Source: JAWVFM01 sp963771655
Lineage (GTDB): Bacteria > Actinomycetota > Thermoleophilia > Solirubrobacterales > 70-9
Direction of reading: 5' to 3'
Assembly (NCBI GenBank): GCA_963771655.1
Contig: CAVYUG010000005.1
Location: forward strand, 88,950-152,949
DNA: 64,000 nucleotides
Part shown: in pieces, positions 51,167 through 58,568 of the stretch
Position numbering within the stretch: position 1 is the stretch's first letter
Layout: each line of letters opens with the position of its first letter
Notes under the pieces: model-generated
The model's input: the letters and a program-made list of their open reading frames with translations, nothing else
Told to the model about the DNA's origin: nothing
Databases searched by the model: none
Made by a program: the position numbers and the translations under genes

Positions 51167-52258
51167 CTAATGCTCACCCCACGAGGAAGACGCTGCCTGT
51201 CCGACCGAGAGGCGCGGCTCACCGTTGCCGACAACGATCTCCGAGCCTCCGAGGCGGAGCGACTCATCCGCCGCCTCGGCGAGCTCGACGACATGCTTGG
51301 CCAGGGGCAGGCTCGCGTCCGGCTCGTGACCGAAGCGGACCGCGCTGACGAAGTCACCCAGCTCATCGACGAGCGGCTCGTCGCTCGGGACGTTCGGGGA
51401 GAGGATGTCGCCGGTGCGGTACGACAGCTGGTACTCGCCGAACGTCTCCGGGTCTTTGTAGATGACGCCGTGATCGAAGATCCGGACCGGCTCCGAGGCC
51501 CCGTCGTCGTAGACCACCATCTTTTCGCTGCCGACGATGACCGTCCGTCGCAGCTTGCTGGGGGCGAGCCAGCTCAGCTCGACGTTGGCAACGATGCCTG
51601 AGTCGTAGGCCAACGTGACAAAGGCAACGTCGGGAATTCCTGGAACGATCGAGTCGCGGCCTACGGCGCGAACGCTTCGCGGCACCTCGTCGAGCAGGTA
51701 CAGGAGGATCGAGAAGTCATGCGGGCCAAGGTCCCAGACGACGCTGATGTCGCGCTGATGCAGGCCGAGGTTGACGCGGTTCGAGGAGACGAAGAAGATC
51801 TCACCGAGCTCGTTTCGTTCGAGCAGCCTCCTGATCTCCCGCACGGGAGGGCTGTAGATGAACGTGTGCCCGCACATCAGAGTGAGCCCGGCTGCCTCTG
51901 CTCGCCCGATCAGGTCGCTCGCCATCGGCGCGGATGGCGCAAGTGGTTTCTCCACGAACACGTGCTTGCCGGCCTCCAGGGACCTCGCTGCAAGATCGAA
52001 GTGGGTGTAGACGGGCGTGGCGATTAGGACGGCATCCACGCCTGGGTCCTCGAGCACGCCTCCGATTTCGGCCGTCGAGCGGACGCTCGGATACCGCCGC
52101 GTGAGCACATCCAACCGGGACGGATCGTTGTCGCAAATCCACCGAAGGTCGGCCCCACGCATCTCCGAGACGGCGCGGACGAGATTTGGGCCCCAATAGC
52201 CCATTCCCACGACCGCGATGTTCAGCGGGGCTCGCTCAGATTGCGCCTTCAGTGTCAC
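51167..52258 (-). CDS. Gfo/Idh/MocA-type sugar oxidoreductase (WbpB/WlbA-like)
   Basis: A 363-residue NAD(P)-dependent enzyme. The N-terminal Rossmann domain has IAVVGMGYWGPNLVRAV, and VLIATPVYTHFDLAARSLEA then GKHVFVEKPLAPS holds the EKP catalytic motif. MCGHTFIYSPPVREIRRLL and WDLGPHDFSILLYLL (active-site Asp/His) follow. This combination is that of WbpB/WlbA enzymes that oxidise C3 of UDP-N-acetylglucosaminuronate ahead of amination. The next gene in the operon upstream is the matching aminotransferase. Start GTG 52258, 4-bp overlap. Confidence 0.85.
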   Translation of the reverse strand: MTLKAQSERAPLNIAVVGMGYWGPNLVRAVSEMRGADLRWICDNDPSRLDVLTRRYPSVRSTAEIGGVLEDPGVDAVLIATPVYTHFDLAARSLEAGKHVFVEKPLAPSAPMASDLIGRAEAAGLTLMCGHTFIYSPPVREIRRLLERNELGEIFFVSSNRVNLGLHQRDISVVWDLGPHDFSILLYLLDEVPRSVRAVGRDSIVPGIPDVAFVTLAYDSGIVANVELSWLAPSKLRRTVIVGSEKMVVYDDGASEPVRIFDHGVIYKDPETFGEYQLSYRTGDILSPNVPSDEPLVDELGDFVSAVRFGHEPDASLPLAKHVVELAEAADESLRLGGSEIVVGNGEPRLSVGQAASSSWGEH

Positions 52259-53499
52259 TCGTCAACTCCCGCTATGGCATCGGCGACCGCGTTTGCCACG
52301 GCCGCAATCTCGTCCGCGCTGAGCTCGGCGAACATCGGCAGCGACAGCTCCTCCTCACTCCATTGCGCGGCTCGATCCAGGCCCTGTCCGGAAACGACCG
52401 CCGACTCGAGTGCCGGCTGTCGGTGAAGCGCGGGCCAGTAGTGGATGCCCGAGCCGATGCCCCGGCGCTGCAGATGGCCCTGCGCCGCATCACGATCCGA
52501 CAGCCGGACGGGGAATAGGTGGTAGACGCACTCGCCGCGGGGGTCCTCGGAAAGTCTTCGTGCCCCCCGGGGAAGGAGCTCGCGGTAGGAGGCCGCACAC
52601 GCCCGACGCAATGCGTTGCCTCGGTCGAGCGCGCGAAGCTTCACGCGCAGCAGCGCGGCCTGTAGCTCGTCGAGTCGCTCGTTGAAACCGAGCTCGACGA
52701 ACTCACCCTTTCGCACCTGGCCGAGGTTGCGGAGGCGCTCCACCGCGTCTGCGATTTGCCCATCGTTCGTGCATACGGCTCCGCCGTCGCCGAGCGCCCC
52801 GAGGTTCTTGCTCGGGTAGAAGCTGAACGCCGCCGCGGTTCCGAACGAGCCGGCGCGGCGGCCCCGGTGCCAGGCGCCATGAGCCTGAGCGGCATCCTCG
52901 ATGACCGCCAGGCCGTGCCTGTTCGCTAGCCGCGACACCGCCTCCATGTCGCAGACCTGACCGTAGAGGTGCACCGGAACGACCGCGGCCGTTCGTGCGG
53001 AGACACGCTCCGCGGCCGAGTCGACGTCGATTAGCCCGGTGCCGTCGTCGACGTCGCAGAGAACCGGTGTGGCCCCCGCGTGGATGATCCCCAGGGCTGT
53101 GGCGATATATGTGTGGGCGGGAGCGATCACCTCGTCGCCGCGTCCGATCCCGGACGCGATCAACGCCAAGGTCAGGGCCGAGGTGCCTGAGTTGACGCCG
53201 ACGCAGCGACGCACGCCGCAGTAAGTGGCGAATTCGGACTCGAAGCTCGCGACCTCGTCGCCGAGGACGAACCCACCGGCCTCGAGCACCCGTTCGACAG
53301 TGCGCCGAAGCTCGGGCGCGACCCTGCGGTGATGGCGCTCGAGGTCGACGAACGGAATCTCCGTCGATGTACGCCTGGTCGATGAGTCCACGCTCACGGC
53401 GTGGCTCGGCAGCGACCGCTGCCAGGTGTCTATGTCGAAGTCCTCGCCCCACACGACGCTGTCGGTCTCCAGTTCTCCCGCGCGGCCTATACGGACCAT
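52255..53499 (-). CDS. DegT/DnrJ/EryC1-family sugar aminotransferase (WbpE-like)
   Basis: A PLP-dependent aminotransferase of 414 residues from ATG 53499. Core motifs: IPFVDLERHHRRVAPELRRT, GVNSGTSALTLALIASG then GRGDEVIAPAHTYIATA, AVIEDAAQAHGAWHRGRRAG, and FSFYPSKNLGALGDGG with the Schiff-base Lys. YHLFPVRLSDRD and GIHYWPALHRQPAL complete the fold. The family core begins near residue 48, so the true start may be GTG 53394; the extra ~35 residues are acidic and unrecognised. It aminates a 3-keto nucleotide sugar using glutamate. Paired with the WbpB-like gene and the distant WbpD-like gene it would give a 2,3-diamino uronic acid. Confidence 0.9.
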   Translation of the reverse strand: MVRIGRAGELETDSVVWGEDFDIDTWQRSLPSHAVSVDSSTRRTSTEIPFVDLERHHRRVAPELRRTVERVLEAGGFVLGDEVASFESEFATYCGVRRCVGVNSGTSALTLALIASGIGRGDEVIAPAHTYIATALGIIHAGATPVLCDVDDGTGLIDVDSAAERVSARTAAVVPVHLYGQVCDMEAVSRLANRHGLAVIEDAAQAHGAWHRGRRAGSFGTAAAFSFYPSKNLGALGDGGAVCTNDGQIADAVERLRNLGQVRKGEFVELGFNERLDELQAALLRVKLRALDRGNALRRACAASYRELLPRGARRLSEDPRGECVYHLFPVRLSDRDAAQGHLQRRGIGSGIHYWPALHRQPALESAVVSGQGLDRAAQWSEEELSLPMFAELSADEIAAVANAVADAIAGVDE

Positions 53500-53714
53500 G
53501 GGGCGCTGGGCCTCGGCTTCAGGCGCCCGCAGAGCCCGAGATCACGCAAGTGCCATCCGATCCCGGTGAGCGCGGCGGTTTGCTCCTTCAGCCTGCCGAC
53601 GCGGCTCTCGAGGTCGGCGCCAACGCGGCCGAACCGAAACGACCCCGCGAAAGACGCAGGCGCTTCAAGAGCCTCGTGAAAGGCCGGAGCTGAAGTGGTA
53701 TCCCTACCGCTCAC
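53487..53714 (-). CDS. Possible 75-residue leader protein of the polysaccharide operon
   Basis: GTG 53714 opens a 75-codon frame ending 13 bp inside the aminotransferase start (53499). The sequence (ESRVGRLKEQTAALTGIGWH then LRDLGLCGRLKPRP) has no recognised domain. An AGGGGA stretch precedes the GTG. Overlap with the next start would allow translational coupling, but codon quality is only moderate and it may be non-coding leader. Confidence 0.3.
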   Translation of the reverse strand: MSGRDTTSAPAFHEALEAPASFAGSFRFGRVGADLESRVGRLKEQTAALTGIGWHLRDLGLCGRLKPRPSAPWSV

Positions 53715-53948
53715 CCGAGTCCCCTGTTTTACCCGGTGAGCACTGGCCCAACCTCAGAAATCTGACAACTACTTACTCCAAACCGGGGATTCTTTCGACA
53801 TTCGCGGGTCACGGAACGCGAAATCCACGACATCCACCCCGAACACGACGACGATCGGGGCAATGCGTTCGCGCGGATCCGGCTTCGCCAGGGCGCTCCC
53901 GCAACCTCCGACAAGGAGCCGGAGTTTCAGCCTCGCCGACGTCTTGAG
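53715..53948. other. Non-coding interval upstream of the polysaccharide operon
   Basis: No convincing gene in these 234 bp (about 450 bp if the 75-codon frame is not real). The stretch near 53740-53800 is AT-richer than the surroundings and contains CAGA-AA-TCTG and a TTGTCA hexamer on the minus strand, so the operon promoter probably lies here. I could not find a matching -10 at good spacing. Confidence 0.45.
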
Positions 53949-54293
53949 CTAGCCGGCGGAGGCTTGCAGCGAGTCTTCGGCCGCGGGCTCGCCGCCGGCC
54001 CGAGCCTCGAGCACGATCGAATGCCAGGCGGGCAGGAGCGGCTTGTTGTAGTAGCTGAGCGCGGCGAGCCGGAGGTTCGTGATCTCGTCCGAGGCCCAGT
54101 AGCGCTCGAAGTCCTCCTTGTCCTCCCACACCGAGACCTGACGGAAGTGGAGGGGGTCGTCGATCGATCGGGTCAGGTACGACGCGCTCGCCCCGAAGGC
54201 GAGCGCGCGGTCGAGCGCCGGCCGCCACGCCTCGAGCCACCGCTCGGCCCTGAACGGGTGCGTGTGCCAGTCGATGTAGTTGATGTGCGGCAT
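53949..54293 (-). CDS. Dimeric alpha/beta-barrel (ABM/EthD-like) protein
   Basis: A 114-residue protein with the ferredoxin-like alpha+beta pattern of small barrel monooxygenases: MPHINYIDWHTHPFRAERWL, ALAFGASASYLTRSIDDPLH then FRQVSVWEDKEDFERYWAS, and the strand HSIVLEARAG. Members include cofactor-free monooxygenases and heme- or lipid-binding proteins; no catalytic call is possible. It follows the crotonyl-CoA carboxylase/reductase gene by 13 bp and is probably co-expressed. ATG 54293. Confidence 0.65.
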   Translation of the reverse strand: MPHINYIDWHTHPFRAERWLEAWRPALDRALAFGASASYLTRSIDDPLHFRQVSVWEDKEDFERYWASDEITNLRLAALSYYNKPLLPAWHSIVLEARAGGEPAAEDSLQASAG

Positions 54294-54306
54294 GCTTCCC
54301 GCGGCT

Positions 54307-55563
54307 CTAGGCGCCGACCTCGGCGCGGATCGCGCCTGGGCCGTCCTCGTGCTTGCCCTCCTCCTCGCTCGTTGCGCCGACGAGGATCGAGATCTTCCCG
54401 AGGTGCTTGTTCTCGTGCAGGAGCTGGTGCGCCTCGGCGACGCCGTCGAACGGCATCACCTGCCATAGGACCGGCCGGATCTTGCCCTCGGCCATGAGCT
54501 GGTTGGCGCGCATGCACTCGTACGCGTTCGCGAAGTGCGAGCCGATGATCTGCTTCTGCTTCATCCACAGGTAGCGGACGTCGAAGTCGAGCGTGTAGCC
54601 CGAGGTGGCCCCGCAGATCACGACCTTGCCGAACGGCTTGACCGTGAAGACCGAGGTTGGGAACGTCGCCTGACCGACGTGCTCGAAGACGAAGTCGGGG
54701 GCGTCGCCGAGGATGCCCTTGACCTGCTTGGCGAAGGCGCGCGTGACCTTGAAGCGCTCCTTCTCCTCCTCGGGGCTCTCGCCGCCGCGGCGCATCATCC
54801 CCGCGAACTCGTTGCGGTCGATGTAGTCGACGGCGCCCAGCTTCTTCACCAGCTCGCCCTTCTCGGCCGAGGAGACGACGCCGACGGCGTTGGCGCCGCT
54901 CGCCGCGCACAGCTGGGTGGCGAACACCCCCAGGCCGCCCGCGGCGCCCCAGATGAGGACGTTGTGTCCCGCCTGGAGCTTGCACTGGTCGATCAGCATG
55001 CGGTAGGCGGTGAAGTAGGTGAGCCCGTAGGCCGACGATTCGGACCACGAGAGGTTGCGGGGCTTCGGCAGGAGCTGCTGGGCCTGGACCTTGGTGAACT
55101 GGGCGAACGAGCCCCAGGTGGTCTCGTAGCCCCAGATCTCCTGGCTCGGCGCCGCCATCGGGTCGAGGCCGTGGACCTCGACGTCCTCGTAGGAGGCCTG
55201 GTTGCAGTGCACCACGACCTCATCGCCGGGCTTCCACCTGGTGACGCCTGGCCCGACCTTCCAGACGATGCCGGACGCGTCGGAGCCGCCGATGTGGTGC
55301 CCCCACTCGGGGTGGTCGCCGTACCCGAACACGGAGACCGGCTTCCCAAGGGCCGCCCAGACGTTGTTGAAGTTGACGCCGGCGGCCATGACGCGCACGA
55401 TCACCTCGAACGCGGCCGGCTCGGGGAGCTCGATCTCCTCGATCTGGAACGCGTCCTTCGGCTCACCCTCGCGCTCCTGGCGAATGACCCATGCCGCCAT
55501 CGTCTCGGGCAGCTCGCCCGGCTCGACGTCGAGCTTGGATACGTCCTGCGTGTCTACGGCCAC
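54307..55563 (-). CDS. ccrA: Crotonyl-CoA carboxylase/reductase
   Basis: A 418-residue medium-chain dehydrogenase/reductase of the Ccr branch. PETMAAWVIRQEREGEPKDA is the typical opening; WGAAGGLGVFATQLCAASGA (about 205-224) binds NADPH. Residues in the places of the CO2-binding pocket of characterised carboxylating enzymes are visible: Asn in GVNFNNVW (64-67), Glu147 in WGYETTWGSF, and His343 in IGSHFANAYE. It converts crotonyl-CoA + CO2 + NADPH to (2S)-ethylmalonyl-CoA, the entry to the ethylmalonyl-CoA pathway and a source of extender units. Start GTG 55563. It stands 24 kb from ecm, whereas streptomycetes usually have the two adjacent. The small barrel protein gene lies downstream. Confidence 0.94.
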   Translation of the reverse strand: MAVDTQDVSKLDVEPGELPETMAAWVIRQEREGEPKDAFQIEEIELPEPAAFEVIVRVMAAGVNFNNVWAALGKPVSVFGYGDHPEWGHHIGGSDASGIVWKVGPGVTRWKPGDEVVVHCNQASYEDVEVHGLDPMAAPSQEIWGYETTWGSFAQFTKVQAQQLLPKPRNLSWSESSAYGLTYFTAYRMLIDQCKLQAGHNVLIWGAAGGLGVFATQLCAASGANAVGVVSSAEKGELVKKLGAVDYIDRNEFAGMMRRGGESPEEEKERFKVTRAFAKQVKGILGDAPDFVFEHVGQATFPTSVFTVKPFGKVVICGATSGYTLDFDVRYLWMKQKQIIGSHFANAYECMRANQLMAEGKIRPVLWQVMPFDGVAEAHQLLHENKHLGKISILVGATSEEEGKHEDGPGAIRAEVGA

Positions 55564-55648
55564 GGTCCTCCTTCGCGGTGGGGCTTTGGGCCGCGGATCC
55601 TAACGCCGCGCTCACGTCAGGTTTCCGTCGGATGCCGCGACTACCTTC

Positions 55649-56998
55649 GTGGGTCCGATGGAAGCATCCGAGAAGCCACAGCTCAGCCTCGATTCAGCCA
55701 CTTCCGACGGCATCGTCCGCGTTCTCGAGGACCGGCTCGTCGTCGAGCGGCTCACGATCGCGGACGAAGACGCCGCGCGGGTCATCCGGCAGCGTGCGCA
55801 GGCCGGTGAAGAGCCTTCGCGGACGGTCCGCCGGACGATCGAGATCGGCGCGAGGGTGCTGGACCGCGAGGATGCCCAGGTCGAGGTCGACTTCGTTCGG
55901 CGTGAGTACGAGCGCGTTCTCGACGAGCACCGTCGCGAGGCGGAGCGGATGAACCGCGAAACCGCGGAGCGGATCCAGGGCGAGATCAAGCAGGCCTTCG
56001 GAGATGCCGCAACCCAGGGCGCCCTCGGGAAGGCGCTTCAGGAGCACGCGACTGAGCTGACGGGCCTGGTCGAGGAGACGTTCGGGGAGGGGTCGGAGGC
56101 GGTGCCCACCCGCATACAGGATCAGATCGACCGGCGCAACCGGGAGTTTCTCGAGCGGCTGTCGGCCGACGACGAGCTCAACCCCCTGCGCCCCCTGCTC
56201 GCCCAGTTCTCGAATTGGGTCAAGCAGCGCCGCGACGAGCAGAACGAGCGTGACGCGAAGCTCGAGGAGAAGGTCGAGGAGGTCCTTCGCCGGGCATCTG
56301 AGATAGCGGGCCTGGAGCAGGCTGCGGACGCTCTGGCCGAAGCGGAGGACGCGGGAACCCGTAAGGGACGCACCTTCGAGGAGCTCGTCTATTCCGAGGT
56401 CGACGCGATTGCGGGAGCCCGGGGCGACGCCGCCCACCACGTCGGCGACGAGTCCTCGGAGTCGGGCGGCAAGAAGGGCGACGTCGTGATCGAGGTCGAC
56501 GGTGCGACGGGCCCCGCCAAGGCGCGAATCGTTCTCGAGGTCAAGAACAAGAAGCTCTCGAAGAATGAGGCGTGGGCCGAGCTCAACGCCGCCACGGTCG
56601 AGCGGGACGCCGGGTTCGCCCTGCTCGTGGTGGCGGGGGAGGACAAGGTCCCCTCGGGGCTTCACGAGGTCACCGAGTACCAGGGCAACAAGATGATCGT
56701 CGCCCTCGACCGCGAAGACCCGGACCCGTCCGGGCTCGCCTGCGCGTACCGGTACGCGCGGGCCAGGGCGCTGATGGCGGGTCAGGCCGAGCTTGCCCTC
56801 GACGCTCCCCGTGTGCGTGAAGCCGCCGAGCAGGCAGGAGCGGCGCTGAAGCGGGCAAACCGCATCCGCAAGGCGCTCACCGGAGTCAAGAACGGCGAGA
56901 AGGCGGCGCGTGAGGAGCTCGAGGACATGGTCGGCGAGCTGGAGCGCTGCCTCATGACGGTCGAGTCAGTGGTTGCGGACGCGGATCCGGAGCCGTGA
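55649..56998 (+). CDS. Coiled-coil protein with PD-(D/E)XK nuclease-like domain
   Basis: About 449 residues (GTG 55649; ATG 55658 also possible). Residues ~60-230 are highly charged helices (EEKVEEVLRRASEIAGLEQA and similar), a likely long coiled coil. The block at about 275-310 reads KKGDVVIEV...IVLEVKNKKLSKNEAW: an Asp followed ~20 residues later by E-x-K fits the PD-(D/E)XK core and resembles DUF2130/RmuC-like proteins (KGD...ESKN.K). TFEELVYSEVD before it matches the helix preceding such cores. A basic helical tail follows. A DNA-directed nuclease or a structural protein acting on DNA ends is the best guess; it stands alone, with no partner methylase or helicase. Confidence 0.6.
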   Translation: MGPMEASEKPQLSLDSATSDGIVRVLEDRLVVERLTIADEDAARVIRQRAQAGEEPSRTVRRTIEIGARVLDREDAQVEVDFVRREYERVLDEHRREAERMNRETAERIQGEIKQAFGDAATQGALGKALQEHATELTGLVEETFGEGSEAVPTRIQDQIDRRNREFLERLSADDELNPLRPLLAQFSNWVKQRRDEQNERDAKLEEKVEEVLRRASEIAGLEQAADALAEAEDAGTRKGRTFEELVYSEVDAIAGARGDAAHHVGDESSESGGKKGDVVIEVDGATGPAKARIVLEVKNKKLSKNEAWAELNAATVERDAGFALLVVAGEDKVPSGLHEVTEYQGNKMIVALDREDPDPSGLACAYRYARARALMAGQAELALDAPRVREAAEQAGAALKRANRIRKALTGVKNGEKAAREELEDMVGELERCLMTVESVVADADPEP

Positions 56999-57009
56999 CC
57001 GACACGGTC

Positions 57010-57045
57010 GGGGATTCAAGCCGGCTATAGCCGGCGGAAATCCCC
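57010..57045. terminator. Palindrome D between convergent genes (CTATAG centre)
   Basis: GGGGATT (57010-57016) pairs with AATCCCC (57039-57045), and inside lies a perfect 16-bp palindrome GCCGGCTATAGCCGGC (57020-57035), separated from the outer arms by three unpaired bases on each side. It sits between two convergent genes (stop 56998 and 3' end 57058), as expected of a bidirectional terminator. It shares the CTATAG centre with palindrome C. Confidence 0.65.
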
Positions 57046-57057
57046 AGAGTCGCCGAC

Positions 57058-57489
57058 CTACGGCAGCAGCAGCTTGTTCTGGCTCGACGGGCGCCGCGCC
57101 CCGACGCTGAGGAGGGTCGAGCGCAGGCCGCTGCCCGGGGCGCTCACCTGGTAGTCGCCCGTCTTCAGGTCAACCGAAACGGTGGTGACGCCGCCCGGCT
57201 CGATCTGGCTCGTCGGAGTGGGCCTGCTCGGCCCGCTGAGCCGGAAGGAGGCGGGGTTGCTCGAGAGGTTCGCGACGGTGAAGTTCGCGATGCCGGCGCC
57301 CACCCGGTCGGGCGCGATCTTGACGGCCCGCGGGCCGATGCTCGCGGTGACCTCGATCGGGGCGGAGGCGCGCGGCTCGTTCGGGAAGTCGCTGGAACCA
57401 CAGCCGGCGAGCGCGAGCCCGATGGCGACCCCCGGCAGGAGCATCCATACTCTGCCGCTGGACCCGGAAGCCGAGCGTCGAACCCTCAT
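57058..57489 (-). CDS. Putative lipoprotein with Ig/cupredoxin-like domain
   Basis: A 143-residue protein from ATG 57489: basic start, hydrophobic stretch (WMLLPGVAIGLALAGC) with lipobox LAGC. The mature region is all-beta: IEVTASIGPRAVKIAPDRVG, IANFTVANLSSNPASFRLSG and GDYQVSAPGSGLRSTLLSVG, a pattern like a small immunoglobulin- or cupredoxin-type sandwich, but without the Cys/His/Met set of a copper site. Membrane-anchored, outward-facing; role unknown. Confidence 0.65.
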   Translation of the reverse strand: MRVRRSASGSSGRVWMLLPGVAIGLALAGCGSSDFPNEPRASAPIEVTASIGPRAVKIAPDRVGAGIANFTVANLSSNPASFRLSGPSRPTPTSQIEPGGVTTVSVDLKTGDYQVSAPGSGLRSTLLSVGARRPSSQNKLLLP

Positions 57490-57546
57490 CCTCGGCGCGA
57501 ACCCTAGAACATTCACCGGCAGCCGAGTCCCAGTGGGATCGGCTGC

Positions 57547-58500
57547 TCAGCCGAACGGAAGCTCCGCCACCTCGGCTTCGGCGCCTTCGCCGCCGACGCT
57601 CACGCGTTCGGTGGGCGCCGCCTCGCGGCGGAGCACCGCGAGCGCGATCGGGCCGAGCGCGGGGGAGATCACGGCTGTGCCGATGCGCCCCACCTCCTTC
57701 TCGCCCAGCATCACGAGGTCGCCCGCCGCGACGGGACGGTCGACGATCAGCCCGCGGAGGTGCCGGTTCGGACGCCCCTTGTAGTGAAGGCGCGCGACCG
57801 TCTCCTGGCCGATGTAGCAGCCCTTGGTGAAGCTGACGGCTCGCTCGGTGATCCCCGCCTCGGCCGGCATCGTCTCGGTGGTCATCTCGCGGCCGAGGCG
57901 AGGGCGTCCGGCCTCCACCCGCAGGATCTCGGCGGCTCCCTCGCTCGCCTCGGGAACGCCCTGGGCAGCGAGCGCCGCGGTGAGCGCCTCGGCATCGGTG
58001 GCGTCGAGGAGTAGGTCGACGCCGGCATCCGTGGCGACCGCGCGGACCCCGCCGATGTCGCCGATCGAGACCTCGCGGTGAGCGTGCTCATCCGCGAGGC
58101 CCTCGACGCCGGTGGCCCGTGCTGACGCGGGCCCGATCACCGATACGGCGGCGACCTCGAGCTCTGAGACCTCCACATCGCGCCCGATCCGGTAGGTGCG
58201 CAGGTGGCGGGCGAGCCGCTCCGCGCCCTCGGCCTCGGCGACTAGCCAGACGAGCTCGTCGGCCAGGCGTACCACCCTCGCGTCGCTCTGCAGATGGCCC
58301 TTGCGGTCGAGCAGGGCCGTGTACGAGCCCCCACCGGGGGGCAGGCTCTCGACGTCGCTCGTGAGCTGGCCCTGGAGGAAGTCGACGGCGTCGGCGCCGT
58401 CGACCGCGAGCACCCGAAGGCCTGGCCGGCGGACGAAGGCCGCCTCCTCGCGGAGCTGGCGGTACTGGCCGTCGAGCTCGATCGTCGCCTCGGTCGCCAC
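57547..58500 (-). CDS. ygfZ: YgfZ/GcvT-like folate-binding protein
   Basis: A 317-residue aminomethyltransferase-fold protein. GADAVDFLQGQLTSDVESL near residue 35 and the family signature KGCYIGQETVAR (about 226-237; K-G-C-x-x-G-Q-E) identify YgfZ/IBA57-type proteins, which help maintain [4Fe-4S] enzymes in a folate-dependent manner. RGLIVDRPVAAGDLV and the C-terminal barrel complete it. Start GTG 58500; in-frame codons upstream would extend into the DtxR promoter. Divergent from the DtxR gene, 68 bp apart. Confidence 0.87.
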   Translation of the reverse strand: MATEATIELDGQYRQLREEAAFVRRPGLRVLAVDGADAVDFLQGQLTSDVESLPPGGGSYTALLDRKGHLQSDARVVRLADELVWLVAEAEGAERLARHLRTYRIGRDVEVSELEVAAVSVIGPASARATGVEGLADEHAHREVSIGDIGGVRAVATDAGVDLLLDATDAEALTAALAAQGVPEASEGAAEILRVEAGRPRLGREMTTETMPAEAGITERAVSFTKGCYIGQETVARLHYKGRPNRHLRGLIVDRPVAAGDLVMLGEKEVGRIGTAVISPALGPIALAVLRREAAPTERVSVGGEGAEAEVAELPFG

Positions 58501-58539
58501 GAACCGATTGTAGGCGCAGGCAGCCGGCCGCCATTTGTT

Positions 58540-58555
58540 TTTAGCCTCGTCTAAA
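58540..58555. promoter_or_regulatory. DtxR/MntR-type operator candidate
   Basis: TTTAG (58540-58544) and CTAAA (58551-58555) flank CCTCGT, giving a 16-bp dyad in an AT-rich island. The spacing and arms resemble DtxR-family sites, and it lies 13 bp before the DtxR-type gene start. It probably mediates metal-responsive control of that gene and the coupled Nramp gene, and perhaps of divergent ygfZ. Confidence 0.62.
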
Positions 58556-58568
58556 CTGGCGTTTCGCC

